NCBI RefSeq assembly: GCF_029873635.1 | Contig: NC_080422.1 | Span: 59,584,019 to 59,648,018 of the forward strand | Length of the DNA stretch: 64,000 bases | Origin: Malania oleifera | Lineage: Eukaryota; Streptophyta; Magnoliopsida; Santalales; Ximeniaceae | Reading direction: 5' to 3' | In this document: one piece after another, positions 53,428 through 64,000 of the stretch | Position numbering within the stretch: the stretch's first letter is position 1 | Layout: every line of letters begins with the position of its first letter | Made by a program: the position numbers and the translations under genes | Notes under the pieces: model-generated | Told to the model about the DNA's origin: nothing | Database searches by the model: none | Seen by the model: only the letters and a program-made list of their open reading frames with translations

Positions 53428-55497
53428 AATTCCTTCCTAGATCAATCAGTCTAGCAAAAGTATTACACAACCTAGGGGCAGTCTAAGTATATATGAAATT
53501 GCAGATATGAAATATTTACCAATATTTAAAGCATACAACGCAATTTTAGTATTTCTTAACTCAATGCAATTCTATGTCTATTAGATAAGCAGTATATTCA
53601 GTAAGAAAATTAAATCAAGCACACAGCAGAATATAATACAGGAAATGTAAAAGTGACATCGAATATGATATTGGGATTTGGTTAATCCTGCATACGTCCC
53701 AGCCTTGGCACACTCGCACAAGGATTACACTATGGTTCACTTAACAGGTGGAGCGGTAACTGAACAACCAGGTCAATTAGCATAGGGCTGACCTTAACCT
53801 TTACAAACAATCCTTATCAGGCTGGATTACTGCCCCCTTAGGCCATGCCTAGAATGCAACAGTATTTTTCTCAATATAACTGGTACAATGATTATGCTTT
53901 CATGTAAAGTAGATATGTACCAAAATGCAACACAAACAAATATGCACTCACAGATGATATGGATTTAATGCTCATGTGAGATCCAATATGTAAACTCTCT
54001 AAGATGTGTGAGTGTATGTATATGTGAGAGTTCAACCTTTAATTCAAGATAAGATATTCAACACACAATTGATCAAAGGAAATTTAACACAATCCAAATC
54101 AAATATCTCAAGGATATTTTAAATGTAAAGCATAATAGATATGTTGGATTGAAGTTGGCAAAAAAAATATAATATGCAAGCTTGTGTAAAATAATATTTT
54201 TGCAAATCAAAATCCACAAGCTTGATGAGTCTTGCAATCAAGATGCAAAGACTCACTAGCTATAAGGGTATTCCTGCTCAAAGATTTATTGTTTAAACGG
54301 GGGGGAAAAACCCTAGCTAAGAACTCTCAATGAAAATAATCAATCAACAAGCAAGGAGAGTTTTAGCAATGTAAAACACTCAAGAACACTCTTGGGAACT
54401 TGATCTATCAAAGGGATAACAAAGTAGAATGTATGGAAGTAGTATGGGCTAAATGGGATTTTGAAAGTTTGAGAGAGTTTTTCCTTAATGATCTTGCTAA
54501 TCAACCCTTAATTTTGCAAATGAGAAGATATATATAGGCAAGGGCAAAATTATAACCGTTGGGGACTCAATGGGTATTATTAAAAAGATTTTAAATGAGT
54601 TTAACATTTTAACCCTGTTTAACCCCTTTAATTTTTTAGTAAAAATTAATTTACCCTGTGAGATTCGGGTGCCCGGTCTAAGGTTTGGGTGCCTGAATAG
54701 ACACACTCAAAAATTCACTTTTTAAAGGTTTGGGTGCCCGAAGTAAGGGTCAATCGGCTGAACAAAAGACAGAATGTTTCTGCCTGCAGTTTGGGTGCCT
54801 GAAGCTAAGTTTAGTTAACCGAACCAACATGTTTCGATTGCCCGAGGTCTTTTTGAACGTGAAGTTTTGGCAGTCCGAGTTGGTGAAAAGTAACCTTCTA
54901 AGGGTTTGGGCGCTTGAGGGCGATAGGTCATTTTGGGTTCGGTCACCTGAAGCCTGGTCAAACTATTGACTTTTCAGTAGTTCGGGCGCCCGAGGAGTTT
55001 TGAATTCCTAGGGTTCAATCGCTCGACCTCTCTTAAGATTTTCAATTAAGTCTAATTTTTCCTTCAATTAATTCCATTGATTATGTAAGTGATATGGGGA
55101 CTTATTAGTGCATATGTGTTGGGACCTAAGGTCTTTTCAAGTACACCCAAAAACCTGGCGTTGGTCGACCTTTGGTCGATCGAAGTGTGTCCTATGGTCA
55201 TTCAGTCCCTATGGTCTTGTTAAGCATTAAATCCTATCATGCATGCAAATGCATTATTACAGACCATATAAATTATTACAATCTTCATACTTTCGATTCT
55301 TCAGACGCCATAAATGAAGCTTGATCTTCATGGTCCGTATGGCTTGCTTGAGTTCCTATCAACAATGCATGCTAAGGATAGACCTGTTCAAGAAGCTCAA
55401 TGCACAGGTGAGAAACATAGGTTTTATCATAATTAAAATAGGATAAGACTCATAGAGTCAACAAAATACGATAGTCCCATAAAGTCACATCAACTAC

Positions 55498-55710
55498 CAT
55501 CTCCTACACTCTACATAAGATGTGTGGTAGCACTAACATAAATGTAAACGTAAACATACAGCTACGATACCGTGCTTCATAAAACTAAACTAAGTTATCT
55601 AGGTTGTGATAACATATAATATATTTCTTGATATTGAACATAACAGTTTCATATTTCAGGGTAAACGTAACATAAACATATTCCATAATTTCTTACATAT
55701 CATACATACG
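55498..55710 (+). repeat. Ty3-type LTR, continuation after the solo LTR insertions
   Basis: It follows the second ACTAC copy (55493-55497). The AT-rich sequence joins directly to mid-gag of a Tekay/Del element at about 55711 with no primer-binding site. The junction is therefore a deletion or recombination point. Confidence 0.4.
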
Positions 55711-56500
55711 GAAAAGCAGAGGGTCTTATTTGCCACCTATAAACTGATAGGAGAGGCTGATATATGGTGGACTGTGGTAAAACTATTGGAGCAATAGAGG
55801 GCGATGCCTATATAGCTATCACTTGGTGCCGTTTTAAAGATTTGTTCTTCGACAGATACTTTTCGGCCACTATCAAGGAAGCCAAAGTGGAGGAATTCCT
55901 GAATCTAATGCATGGATAGCAAATAGTCCAGCAATATGTGGCGAGGTTTATAGAGTTGTCTTGTTTCACATCGTACGTCATACCCAATGAGGCAAAGAAG
56001 ACAAGGTAGTTTGAAAGAGGTTTAAGGCGAGAAATATACAAATAGGTAGTGGTGTTGAAAATGTAGGACTTTGTTGAATTGGCAGACAGAGTAGTTATAG
56101 CTAAGGTCGGTGAGCGGGTGGGTGTAGAGAAGCAAGGACAGAAGAAGAGGTCCACGCCTTCTGGCTTTCAGTAGGGATCTAGTCGAGGCCAGTGGAGGAG
56201 AGAAAATTATGGCAGAGGACAGAGGCAGGAGACTGGGGGTCGTGAGGTTTAGGGAGTGCAGACCTACCCTGTGTATCAGATGTGTGGAAAGAGACACTTG
56301 GGAGAGTGTCGAGTGGGGAGATGCGTATGTTGTCGTTGCAGTAGACTAGGACATTTGGTATGAGATTGCCTTACACCACTTGGTACCGCTCCTGCTCCTA
56401 GACCATATCGAGGAGGTTAACAGGCGCCCGGTGGAGGCCAACAGAGGAATTTAGCTCTGGCGAGGGTATATGCTTTGACGCCAGGAGATGCAGAGGTTGT
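55711..56500 (+). pseudogene. Gag of body A
   Basis: [20 protein letters not shown] followed by TVVKLLEQ is the Ty3 gag core; then the frame is broken several times. A glycine/arginine-rich tail and cysteine-rich CVCCRCSRLGHLV-like knuckle lie at about 56315-56375. Body B has the same start with better preservation. Confidence 0.7.
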
Positions 56501-56519
56501 AGATGACGTCGTGACAGGT

Positions 56520-56860
56520 ACCCTTACTATTTTATCATGTTAAGCTATTGTTTTATTTGATTCGAGTGCCACCCACTCTTTTGTGTCTATGAGATATGTT
56601 AAATTGTCTGGTATTGAGACACAAATATTAGATGTTGAATTGTCAGTAGCTACATCAACAGAGTTAGTGGTGAGGTGTTGTAGGGTGCTTAAAGGCTATC
56701 CTATAGATATTCAGGGGAGAGTATTACCAGCTAATATAATTGTGTTAGATATGCATGAATTTAATGTAATACAAGGTATGGACTGGCTGGCAGCTAATTA
56801 TGCTAGTATCGATTGTCATCTGAAAAAGGTGAGATTCAGACCATCAGGAAAGTAGGAATT
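56520..56860 (+). pseudogene. Aspartic protease of body A
   Basis: FDSSATHSFVSMRYVKLSG (about 56559-56615) is the Ty3 DSGATHSF active-site region with the catalytic Asp present and Gly changed to Ser. It continues CRVLKGYPIDIQGRVLPANI and FNVIQGMDWLAANYASIDCH. The 90-codon open frame 56583-56855 covers most of it. Confidence 0.8.
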
Positions 56861-56989
56861 TAGATTTCTGGGGTCGCGGGTGCATTCCCTGCCTTAATTA
56901 GTGTTAGTCATACAGGTGAGAAGACTGCTCCTGGATGGATTTTCGGGGTTTATAGCATATGTAAAGGAGGTGACAAAAAATGAATTAAA

Positions 56990-58330
56990 GCTTGTCAATA
57001 CACCAGTGGTAAAGGAGTTTCCAGACATTTTTCTAGAGGAACTACCCGACGTGCCTCCCGACCGCAAGGTAGATTCAGCTATTGATTTACTTCCAGGGTT
57101 GGCATCGATCTCTAAAGCTCTGTACCGAATGGCTCCAGCAGAATTGGGAGAATTAAGGATCAGTTGCACGATTTATTGAATAAAGGGTTTATTAGAATCG
57201 CCTTGGGGAGCTCCGGTGCTATTTGTGAAAAGAAAGACAGGTCTATGAGAATGTGAATAGATTATAGGGAAGTAAACAAAGTAACAATTAAATACAGGTA
57301 TCCTCGACCCCGTATAGATGGTTTATTTGATCAACTCCAGGGGACCTATGTCTATTCCAAGATTGACCTCAAGTCAAGTTATCATGAGGTGAAAGTTAAA
57401 ACTAAAGACATCTAAAAGACAGCTTTTAGGACCAAGTATGGGCATTATGAATTTCTAGTTATGCCATTTGGTTTGATAAATGTTTTGTTTTCATGGATTT
57501 GATGAATAAAATCTTTCACCAATATTTAGACCAGTTCGTTGTGGTTTTCATTGATGATATACTGGTCTACTCAAGGAGTTTTGAGGAGCATGAAATGCAC
57601 TTGAGGTTGGTACTTCAAATGCTTACGGAAAGGAAATTGTATGCCACGTTTAGCAAATGTGAATTCTGGTTAGAGAAAGTTGTGTTTCTGGGGCATATTA
57701 TATTAGGGGATAGAATTTCAATAGATCCCAGCAAGATAGAGGCAGTGGTGAATTAGGCCAGGCCGAGGAAAGTTCAGAAAATCAGGAATTTCTTGGGGTT
57801 GGCAGGTTATTACCATCGGTTTGTAGAGGGATTTTCAGGATTGTCAGGTCCTTTAATGCAACTAACCTGGAAGAATGTCAAGTTTGAATGGGACAACAAT
57901 TGTGAGTAGAACTTCCAGGAATTGAAGCAGAGGCTCGTCACTGCACCTGTATTGACCATTCCATTAGGAGGTGATGGTTATGTGATTTATAGTGACGCGT
58001 CTTTGAAAGGACTTAGATGTGTATTGATGCAGCAGGGTAGAGTTGTAGCATATGCTTCTAATCAATTGAAATAATATAAAAAGAATTATCTCACCCATGA
58101 TCTAGAATTGGCTGCAGTGGTTCATGCATTGAAAATTTGGAGGCATTATTTGTACAGAGAGAGATGTTAAATATTTCCATACCATAAAAGTTTAAAGTAC
58201 TTATTCACACAGAAGTAGTTGAATATGCAGCAAAGAAGATGGTTAAAGCTCATCAAGGATTATGATTGTACTATTAGCTACCATTCAGGTAAAGCAAATG
58301 TGGTGGCTAATGCGCTGAGCCGAAAATCCA
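56990..58330 (+). pseudogene. RT and RNase H of body A
   Basis: VVKEFPDIFLEELPDVPPDR opens the [22 protein letters not shown] and [10 protein letters not shown] follow. The catalytic block is [20 protein letters not shown] (about 57535-57594). RNase H shows [37 protein letters not shown] and [20 protein letters not shown]. Stops and small frame shifts interrupt it. Confidence 0.85.
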
Positions 58331-58459
58331 TGATAGCTGCATTTTCAGCATCAGAAATTCAGCGCCCGGTCCAGATGGACTTGGAGAGGCTAGGCATGGA
58401 GTTAGTAGAGAGTGATCACCGGGCATATATTCCCAACCTGATGGTTGCCTACCCTACCT

Positions 58460-59741
58460 GAAAAGATTATAGCAGCCTAGAAGAATGACGTAGAGTTGAT
58501 GAAATTGATAGAGAAGGTACAAAATGGACAGGGAGAGGAGTGCAGTTTTTTTTTATGATGGAGCACTGAGATTTCATACTAGGCCGTGCATGCCTGCAGA
58601 TGTGGATATCAGAAGGATGATCATAAAGGAGGCTCACAGATCCTAATACACGGTTCATCCAGGCAGCACTAAAATGTATAGGGATCTGCGAGTGTCTTTC
58701 TGGTGGAGCGGCATGAAGAGGGAGATTGTCAAGTTTGTGTAGCTGTGTTTGACGTGCTAGCAAGTAAAGGTTGAGCACCAGAGGCTGGCGGGCTAGCTAC
58801 AACCATATTACATCCCGGAGTGGAGATGGGATCACATTTTCATGGACTTCGTGATAGGTTTACCACCGGTGCGGCATGGGCAGAATGCTATTTGGGTGAT
58901 CGTAGATTGATTGACGAAGATAGCTCACTTTATCCCTATCAAAGTCAACTACTCCATGGATAGACTGGTAGAAATATATATTCAAGAGATAGTACAATCA
59001 CATGGTGTGCCAGTGTCTATAATATTAGACCAAGACCCACGTTTCACGTCACGGTTTTGGAGGAGCTTGTAGGAGGCTCTGGGGTCTCAATTATCATTCA
59101 GCACGACGTTTCATCCTCAGATGAATGGGCAGTTAGAGAGGATGATTAAGATATTAGAGGATATACTACAAGCATGTTTGCCAAATTTTGGGGGCAATTG
59201 GACCCAATATATGTCGCTGGTAGAGTTTGCATATAATAACAGTTATTAGGCCAGCATCAGCATGGCACCTTATGAGACGCTATATGGTAGGAGGTGACGT
59301 TCTCCTCTATATTGGGATGAATTAGGTGAGAGGCAAGTTTTGGGACTAGAGTTAGTGCAATAGGTATACGATAAAGACCAACTTATCAAAGACAGAATCA
59401 GTGTAACTCAGAGTCAGCAAAAAAGTTACGCAGATACTCACCACCGTAAATTGGAATTTGATATAGGAGATCATATGTTCCTTAAAACAGCACCACTAAA
59501 AGGAGCTATGAGGTTTGGGAGGAAGGGTCAGCTGAGCCCTAGGTTTATTGGCTTTTTCAAAATACTTGAGATAGTGGGGTCAGTTGCTTATCGGCTAGCT
59601 TTACCACTAGTTTTATCTAGAATACATGACGTATTTCATGTTTCTATGTTGAGGAAATATGTCCTAGATCCCTCCCACGTGGTTAGTTATGCAGAGATAG
59701 AGCTCGGAGATTCACTAGCTTATGAGGAGATACCAATGTAG
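58460..59741 (+). pseudogene. Integrase of body A
   Basis: The zinc domain (TVHPGSTKMYRDLRVSFWW), core D residues in [13 protein letters not shown] and [12 protein letters not shown], and HPQMNGQLERMIKILED (E present) are readable with stops. The C-terminal domain 59451-59741 is open: EFDIGDHMFLKTAPLKGAMR, GSVAYRLALP and VFHVSMLRKYVLDPSHV. It ends at SLAYEEIPM before the chromo-like tail. Confidence 0.85.
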
Positions 59742-59827
59742 ATCTCATAACTGAAATCGCATGAAACTTTAGGGAGCAAGGAGGCCCGTCTATAGGCCAC
59801 GGGTGTACGATAGAGAAATTCACCAAG
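59742..59827 (+). other. Junction between Tekay bodies A and B
   Basis: Only 86 bp separate the integrase end of A from the gag start of B. No LTR, primer site or polypurine tract is present, unlike a normal tandem of LTR elements. Confidence 0.7.
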
Positions 59828-60415
59828 ATGAACCCTTCAGCATTTTCAAAAGGAGCTGATCCTGAAGTCGCCGAAAACTGGATGCAGGAAATTGAGAAAG
59901 TTTTGGCAGTGCTGCAATGCACGGAGGAGCAGAGGGTCTTATTTGCCACTTATAAACTGACAGGAGAGGCTGAAAGATGGTGGACTGTGGTAAAACTATT
60001 GGAGGAATAGAGGGCGGTGCCTATAGTAATGACTTGGTGCCAATTTAGAAAATTGTTCTTTTATAGATATTTTATAGCCACTACTAGAGAAGCCAAAGTA
60101 GAGGAATTCCTAAATTTGAGGCAGGGACAACAAACAGTCTAATAGTACACGGTGAGGTTCATAGAATTATCCCATTTCACCCCGTATATCGTTCCTGATG
60201 AAGTAAAGAAGGCGAGATAGTTTGAAAAAGGTCTAAGGCGAGAAATTTATAAGCCAGTAGCAGTGTTGAAAGTGCAGGACTTTGCTGAGTTGGTAGATAG
60301 AGCAGCTGTGGCTGAGGCCAGTGAGCAGATGGGTGTAGAGGAGCAGAGACAAAAGAAGAGGTCTATGCTTTCAAGCTTTCAGCAGGGATCTAGTCAGGGC
60401 TAGTAAGGAGGAGAG
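59828..60415 (+). pseudogene. Gag N-terminal part of body B
   Basis: [20 protein letters not shown] leads into [20 protein letters not shown] and [12 protein letters not shown], the Ty3 gag core. It continues in shifted frames to SSFQQGSSQ at about 60400 and then joins RT sequence. This is the well-conserved part missing from body A. Confidence 0.8.
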
Positions 60416-61590
60416 GAAATTATTTGTGAAAAAGAAAGACGGGTTTATGAGAATATGTATAGATTACAGGGAAATAAACAAAGTAACAATTAAGAACAAG
60501 TACCCCCTACCCTATATAGACAATTTATTTGATCAACTCCAAGAGACCTAGGTCTATTCCAAGATCGACCTCAGGTCAGGTTTTCATTAGGTGAAAGTTA
60601 AAATTGAAGACATCTCAAAGACAGATTTCAGGACCAGGTATGGGCATTATGAATTTCTAGTTATGCCATTTAGTCTAACGAATGCTTGTGCTGTATTCAT
60701 GGATTTGATGAATAAAATCTTTCACTAGTATTTAGACCAGTTTGTTGTGGTTTTCATTGATGACGTACTGGTTTATTCAAGGAGTTTTAAGGAGCATGAG
60801 ACGCAGCTAAGGCTAGTACTTCAAATGCTCAAGGAAAAGAAATTGTATGTCAAGTTTAGCTAATATGAATTCTAGTTAGACAAAGTTGCATTTCTGGGGC
60901 ATGTTATATCAGGGGATGGAATTTCAGTAGATCCTAGCAAGATAGAGGCAATGGTGAATTTGGTCAGTCCAAGGAACGTTCAGGAAATCAGGAGTTTCTT
61001 GGGACTAGCGAGATATTATTGTCAGTTTGTAGAAGGATTCTCAGCATTATCGAGGCCTCTGACATGACTAACCAGAAAGAACGCTAGGTTTGAATAAGAC
61101 GATAGTTGTGAGCAGAGCTTCCAGGAGTTGAAGCAAAGGATCGTTACTGCACCAGTTTTGACCATTCCATCAGGAGGTGATGGTTATGTGATCTACAATG
61201 ACACATCTTTGAAAGGGCTCGGATGTGTGTTGATGTAGTAGGGTAGAGTTATAACATATGCTTCCAGACAATTGAAAGAATATGAAAAGAATTATCCCAC
61301 CCATGATCTAGAATTGGCTGCAATGGTTCATGCATTGAAAATTTGGGGGCATTATCTGTACAGAGGGAGATGTGAAATATTTTCAGACCATAAAAGTTTA
61401 AAGTACTTCTTCATGCAGAAGAAGTTGAATATGCATCAAAGAAGATGGTTAGAGCTCATAAAAGATTATGATTGTACTATCAGCTACCATCCAGGTAAAG
61501 CAAATGTGTTAACTGATGTGTTGAGCCAAAAATTTATGATAGTAGCATTGTTAGCAGCAGAAATTCAGCACTCGATTTAGATGGACTTGG
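60416..61590 (+). pseudogene. RT (5' truncated) and RNase H of body B
   Basis: [20 protein letters not shown] starts RT at the second conserved block. [20 protein letters not shown] and the catalytic [20 protein letters not shown] (about 60739-60800) follow. RNase H is open at 61272-61580: [55 protein letters not shown]. Several TAG stops occur upstream. Confidence 0.85.
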
Positions 61591-61729
61591 AGAGGCTTGG
61601 CATGGAGTTAGTAGAGAGTGATCACTGAGCATATATTGCCAACCTGGTGGTGCAGCCTAACCTATAGGAAAGGATTAAAGGTTCTCAAAGGGATGACATA
61701 GAATTAGCAGAGCTAATGGCTAAAGTGCA

Positions 61730-63101
61730 GAACAGATAGGGAGAGGAGTTCAGTATTTTTGATGACAGAGATTTGAGATTCCGTACCAAGTTGTGCATGC
61801 TAGTAGATGTGGATATAAGAAGGATGATCCTAGTGGAGGCTCATAGATCCTTATACACGGTTCATCCAGGTAGCACTAAAATGTATAGTGATCTACGAGA
61901 GTATTTTTGGTGGAGCAACATGAAGAGAGAGATTACCGAGTTTGTGTAGCAGTATTTGATGTGCTAGTAGGTAAAGGCTGAGCACCAAAGGCCGGCAGGC
62001 CAGCTACACCCACTTTACATCCCGGAGTGGAAATGAGATCACATTTCTATGAACTTTGTGATAGGTTTACCACGTGTGCAGCAGGGGTAGAATGTTATTT
62101 GGGTGGTCATAGATCGATTGACGAAGACTATTGACTTTATCCCCTATCAAAATCAACAACTCTATGGGTAGACTGGCAGAAATATATAATCAAGAAATAG
62201 TACAATCACATGGTGTGCAAGTGTCTATAGTATCAGATGGAGACCCACGTTTCACTTCACGATTTTGGAGGAGTTTGCAGGAGGCTTTGGGGTCTCAGTT
62301 ATCATTCAGCACGACGTTTCATCCTTAGATGTACGGGCAATCAGAGAGAACGATTCAGATATTAGAGGATAGACTACGGGAATGTGTGCTAAATTTTGTG
62401 GGTAGTTAGACTAGTATATGTCGTTGGTAGAGTTTGCATACAATAACAGCTATCAGATGAGTATCGAAGTGGCCCCTTTCGAGGCGTTAAATGGTAGGAG
62501 ATGTTGTTCTCCACTATGCTAGGATGAGATGGGTGAAAGGTGAGTTTTGAGACTAGATTTAGTACAGTAGGAGTATGAAAAAGTCTGACTTATTAAAGAA
62601 AGAATCAGTGCAGCTCAGAGTCGGTAGAAAAGTTAGGCAGATACTTACAGTCGAAAGTTATAATTCAAAGTTGAAGACCATGTATTTATGAAAATAGTGC
62701 CACTAAAAGGAACTATGAGGTTTGGGAGGAAGAGTAAGTTGAGCCCTAGGTTTATTGGCCCTTTCGAGATACTTGAGAGGATGGGGTCGGTTGCCTATCG
62801 ACTAACTTTACCACCAGTTTTATCTATGGTACATGATATATTTCATGTTTTCATGCTGAGGAAATACGTCCCAAATCCCTCACACGTGGTCAGTTATGCA
62901 GAGATAGAGCTCAAAGATTCACTGGCTTATGAGGAGATACTAGTGCAGATCTTAGACAGGAAGGAACAAGAATTGCACAGTAAGAAAATTCCATTAGTAA
63001 AGGTCCTATGGGAAAATCACGCAGTGGAAGAAGCTTCTTGGGAGCTTGAGGAAGAAATACGACAGAAATACCCACACCTATTTAGTGGGGACCAGCAGTA
63101 G
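61730..63101 (+). pseudogene. Integrase with chromodomain-like tail of body B
   Basis: Zinc domain (TVHPGSTKMYSDLREYFWW), core NFVIGLP and [20 protein letters not shown], then HP followed by TAG where body A has CAG (62326-62328). The C-terminal frame 62688-63101 is open: FGRKSKLSPRFIGPFEILER, DIFHVFMLRKYVPNPSHVVS and the chromo-like IPLVKVLWENHAVEEASWEL ending YPHLF. That tail is typical of Tekay/Del integrases. Confidence 0.87.
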
Positions 63102-63381
63102 ACAGAGGAAAGAGTTGTAATAATTTGGGTAAAGTAGATAAGGTTTGATTTATTTTATGCTAAAGAGGATAATGTATGTATTAGTGTTATTGCAGGTTAT
63201 AGGATAGGTAATATTTTGGTTTTGGGAGAATTTTATTTTATATATTTGTAATCTCCCAGAACCCTGAATGTAACCACGGTATTCCTCCACCATAAGTGAG
63301 GGTAAGTAATAAAATAAGTACCCATTTTCCTCAAAGGATTGTGTTCAATACAGATAGTAAATTTCGAAGACGAAATTTTAT

Positions 63382-63394
63382 AAGGAGGGGAGAA
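63382..63394 (+). other. Polypurine tract of body B
   Basis: AAGGAGGGGAGAA, preceded by GACGAAATTTTATA, directly before TGTAGAGAC. This is the typical Tekay/Del arrangement (GACGAAATTT...GGGGGGAGAATGTA). Confidence 0.85.
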
Positions 63395-64000
63395 TGTAGA
63401 GACTTGAAGAATTATAGTAATTAAATAATAAAAGATGGGAGAGAAAAGGAAATTTCCAAGGGGGACTCAGTAGGGTATCGTTGATGAGCGCAAAGTGTTC
63501 GTCAACGAGAAGCCTTCTTGGGCACATCGACATGGACGCGTGTTTCATCAACGAAAATTTACCGATAGGATTATTTTCAGGGCCTGAATTTCATTGAAGA
63601 AAATGAGGTGTTTGTTGAAGAACCTCCTTTTTGGTCTCGTCGACGAGACCACGTGGCTCGTCAACAAGGACATGTGGACAACACTCTATATAGAGCCAAA
63701 AACATACTTTCTGCGAGGGATTCACATGCATAACACACACACACACACACACACACTCTCTCTGTCTCTCTCTCTCTAAAAATTCGTCTCCCTTTCCTTC
63801 TCTCTAGATTTTCGGCTTCGTTCTTCGCCGGTTTGACGATCGGAAGTCGCCACGCTACTCTTAGGAAGATTCTTTACAAGTCTGCCGGAGTAGATTGTTG
63901 GTTAGGCCAACTTGGGCACCATCCCAAAATCTAGGTAAGTTGGTTATTTTAAGTTTTATAAGCTATTTGGTATTTCTGGACTAAGGAAAATGTATTAGGT
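63395..64000 (+). repeat. 3' LTR of the Tekay/Del element (start only)
   Basis: Begins TGTAGAGACTTGAAGAATTA after the polypurine tract and runs off the window. It contains motifs CGTCAACGAGAAG, CATCAACGAAAA, CGTCGACGAGACC and CGTCAACAAGG at 63495-63670. TATA box CTCTATATAGAGCC is near 63685. It is not alike at its start to the TGTAACGACC LTR at 50366. Confidence 0.8.
63733..63778. repeat. AC/CT microsatellite in the LTR
   Basis: A run of about 13 AC dinucleotides followed by a CT-rich run, about 40 bp downstream of the TATA box, so near the transcription start or in the R region. Confidence 0.9.

Larger units (their letters stand above)
51153..55492 (-). repeat. Solo LTR, minus strand, SIRE-like, with a nested solo LTR
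   Basis: Reads on the minus strand from TGATGTGACTTTATGGG (55492) to CACCAAAACTAACA (51153), with TG...CA ends and ACTAC on both flanks (51148-51152, 55493-55497). Excluding the nested 51206-53432 insert it is about 2.1 kb. It has CCTATATATATC on the minus strand near 54535 and a motif array at about 54660-55030. No internal region, so a solo LTR. Confidence 0.8.
55711..59750 (+). mobile_element. Tekay/Del-type Ty3 element body A (5' truncated, no LTR at either end)
   Basis: Plus-strand order gag (from mid-domain), zinc knuckle, protease, RT, RNase H and integrase, all interrupted by stops. It begins in gag at the phrase [20 protein letters not shown] and ends in the integrase C-terminus (SLAYEEIPM). 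Body B follows after about 80 bp with no LTR between. Confidence 0.85.
59828..63394 (+). mobile_element. Tekay/Del-type Ty3 element body B (internal deletion)
   Basis: Gag start, then a jump from gag into RT, RNase H, integrase with chromo-like end, 3' untranslated region and polypurine tract. It is closely related to body A. The gag C-terminus, zinc knuckle, protease and RT N-terminus are missing at about 60415. Confidence 0.85.

Noticed and set aside
50366..55710. A complete 5' LTR belonging to Tekay body A
   Set aside because: The start TGTAACGACC does not match the 3' LTR start TGTAGAGACTTG, and no primer site precedes the gag, so the pairing could not be supported.
63594..63779. Plus-strand 61-codon frame at the window end
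   Set aside because: It lies in the U3/R part of the LTR and ends in the AC/CT microsatellite, giving HTHTHT and SLSLSL runs.

Overview
The window is plant nuclear DNA, almost certainly from a flowering plant. It is AT-rich, shows GT-AG split exons, and is dominated by plant transposon lineages: Ty3 Tat-type and Tekay/Del-type, Ty1/copia SIRE/Maximus-type and Ivana-like, L1-type LINEs, a TRIM and a MITE. The species cannot be named from the sequence. No rRNA, canonical tRNA or CRISPR array was seen.
Layout. 1-10442: a decayed Ty3 Tat-lineage retrotransposon (cut 5' LTR, degraded gag-pol with the second, archaeal-type RNase H, a spliced antisense ORF behind integrase, and a roughly 2-kb 3' LTR made largely of short tandem repeats). 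10443-12860: low-complexity flank with one possible stray exon. 12861-40662 (minus strand): the only convincing host gene, a plant TRMO/TsaA-type tRNA (adenine37-N6)-methyltransferase. Its nine coding segments can be joined in frame to about 395 codons although they cover 27.8 kb. The two largest introns are filled with mobile DNA. Intron 7 (13236-28742) holds a LINE with an internal tandem duplication, a solo LTR and a copia fragment. Intron 6 (28824-35932) holds a TRIM cluster, a fold-back MITE and another LINE.
40663-64000: upstream of TRMO lies a nested stack of LTR elements. A copia LTR begins only about 160 bp upstream of the TRMO start codon and points away from the gene. Its gag is interrupted by an 8.2-kb SIRE-like element (41919-50096) that has no pol and carries a 'putative plant transposon protein' ORF instead. 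The same gag is interrupted again by a Ty3 LTR at 50366. That LTR hosts a minus-strand solo LTR (51153-55492), which hosts a plus-strand solo LTR (51206-53427). From 55711 to the end there are two head-to-tail Tekay/Del gag-pol bodies with no LTR between them, followed by a polypurine tract and the start of a 3' LTR.
Cross-cutting signals: most complete LTRs here carry, upstream of their TATA box, an array of short GC-rich motifs, often variants of the palindrome TCGGTCGACCGA. Premature stops in the transposon ORFs are often TAG where the family has CAG, which fits deamination of methylated cytosine in CHG context. The host gene shows no such stops in its assembled reading frame.
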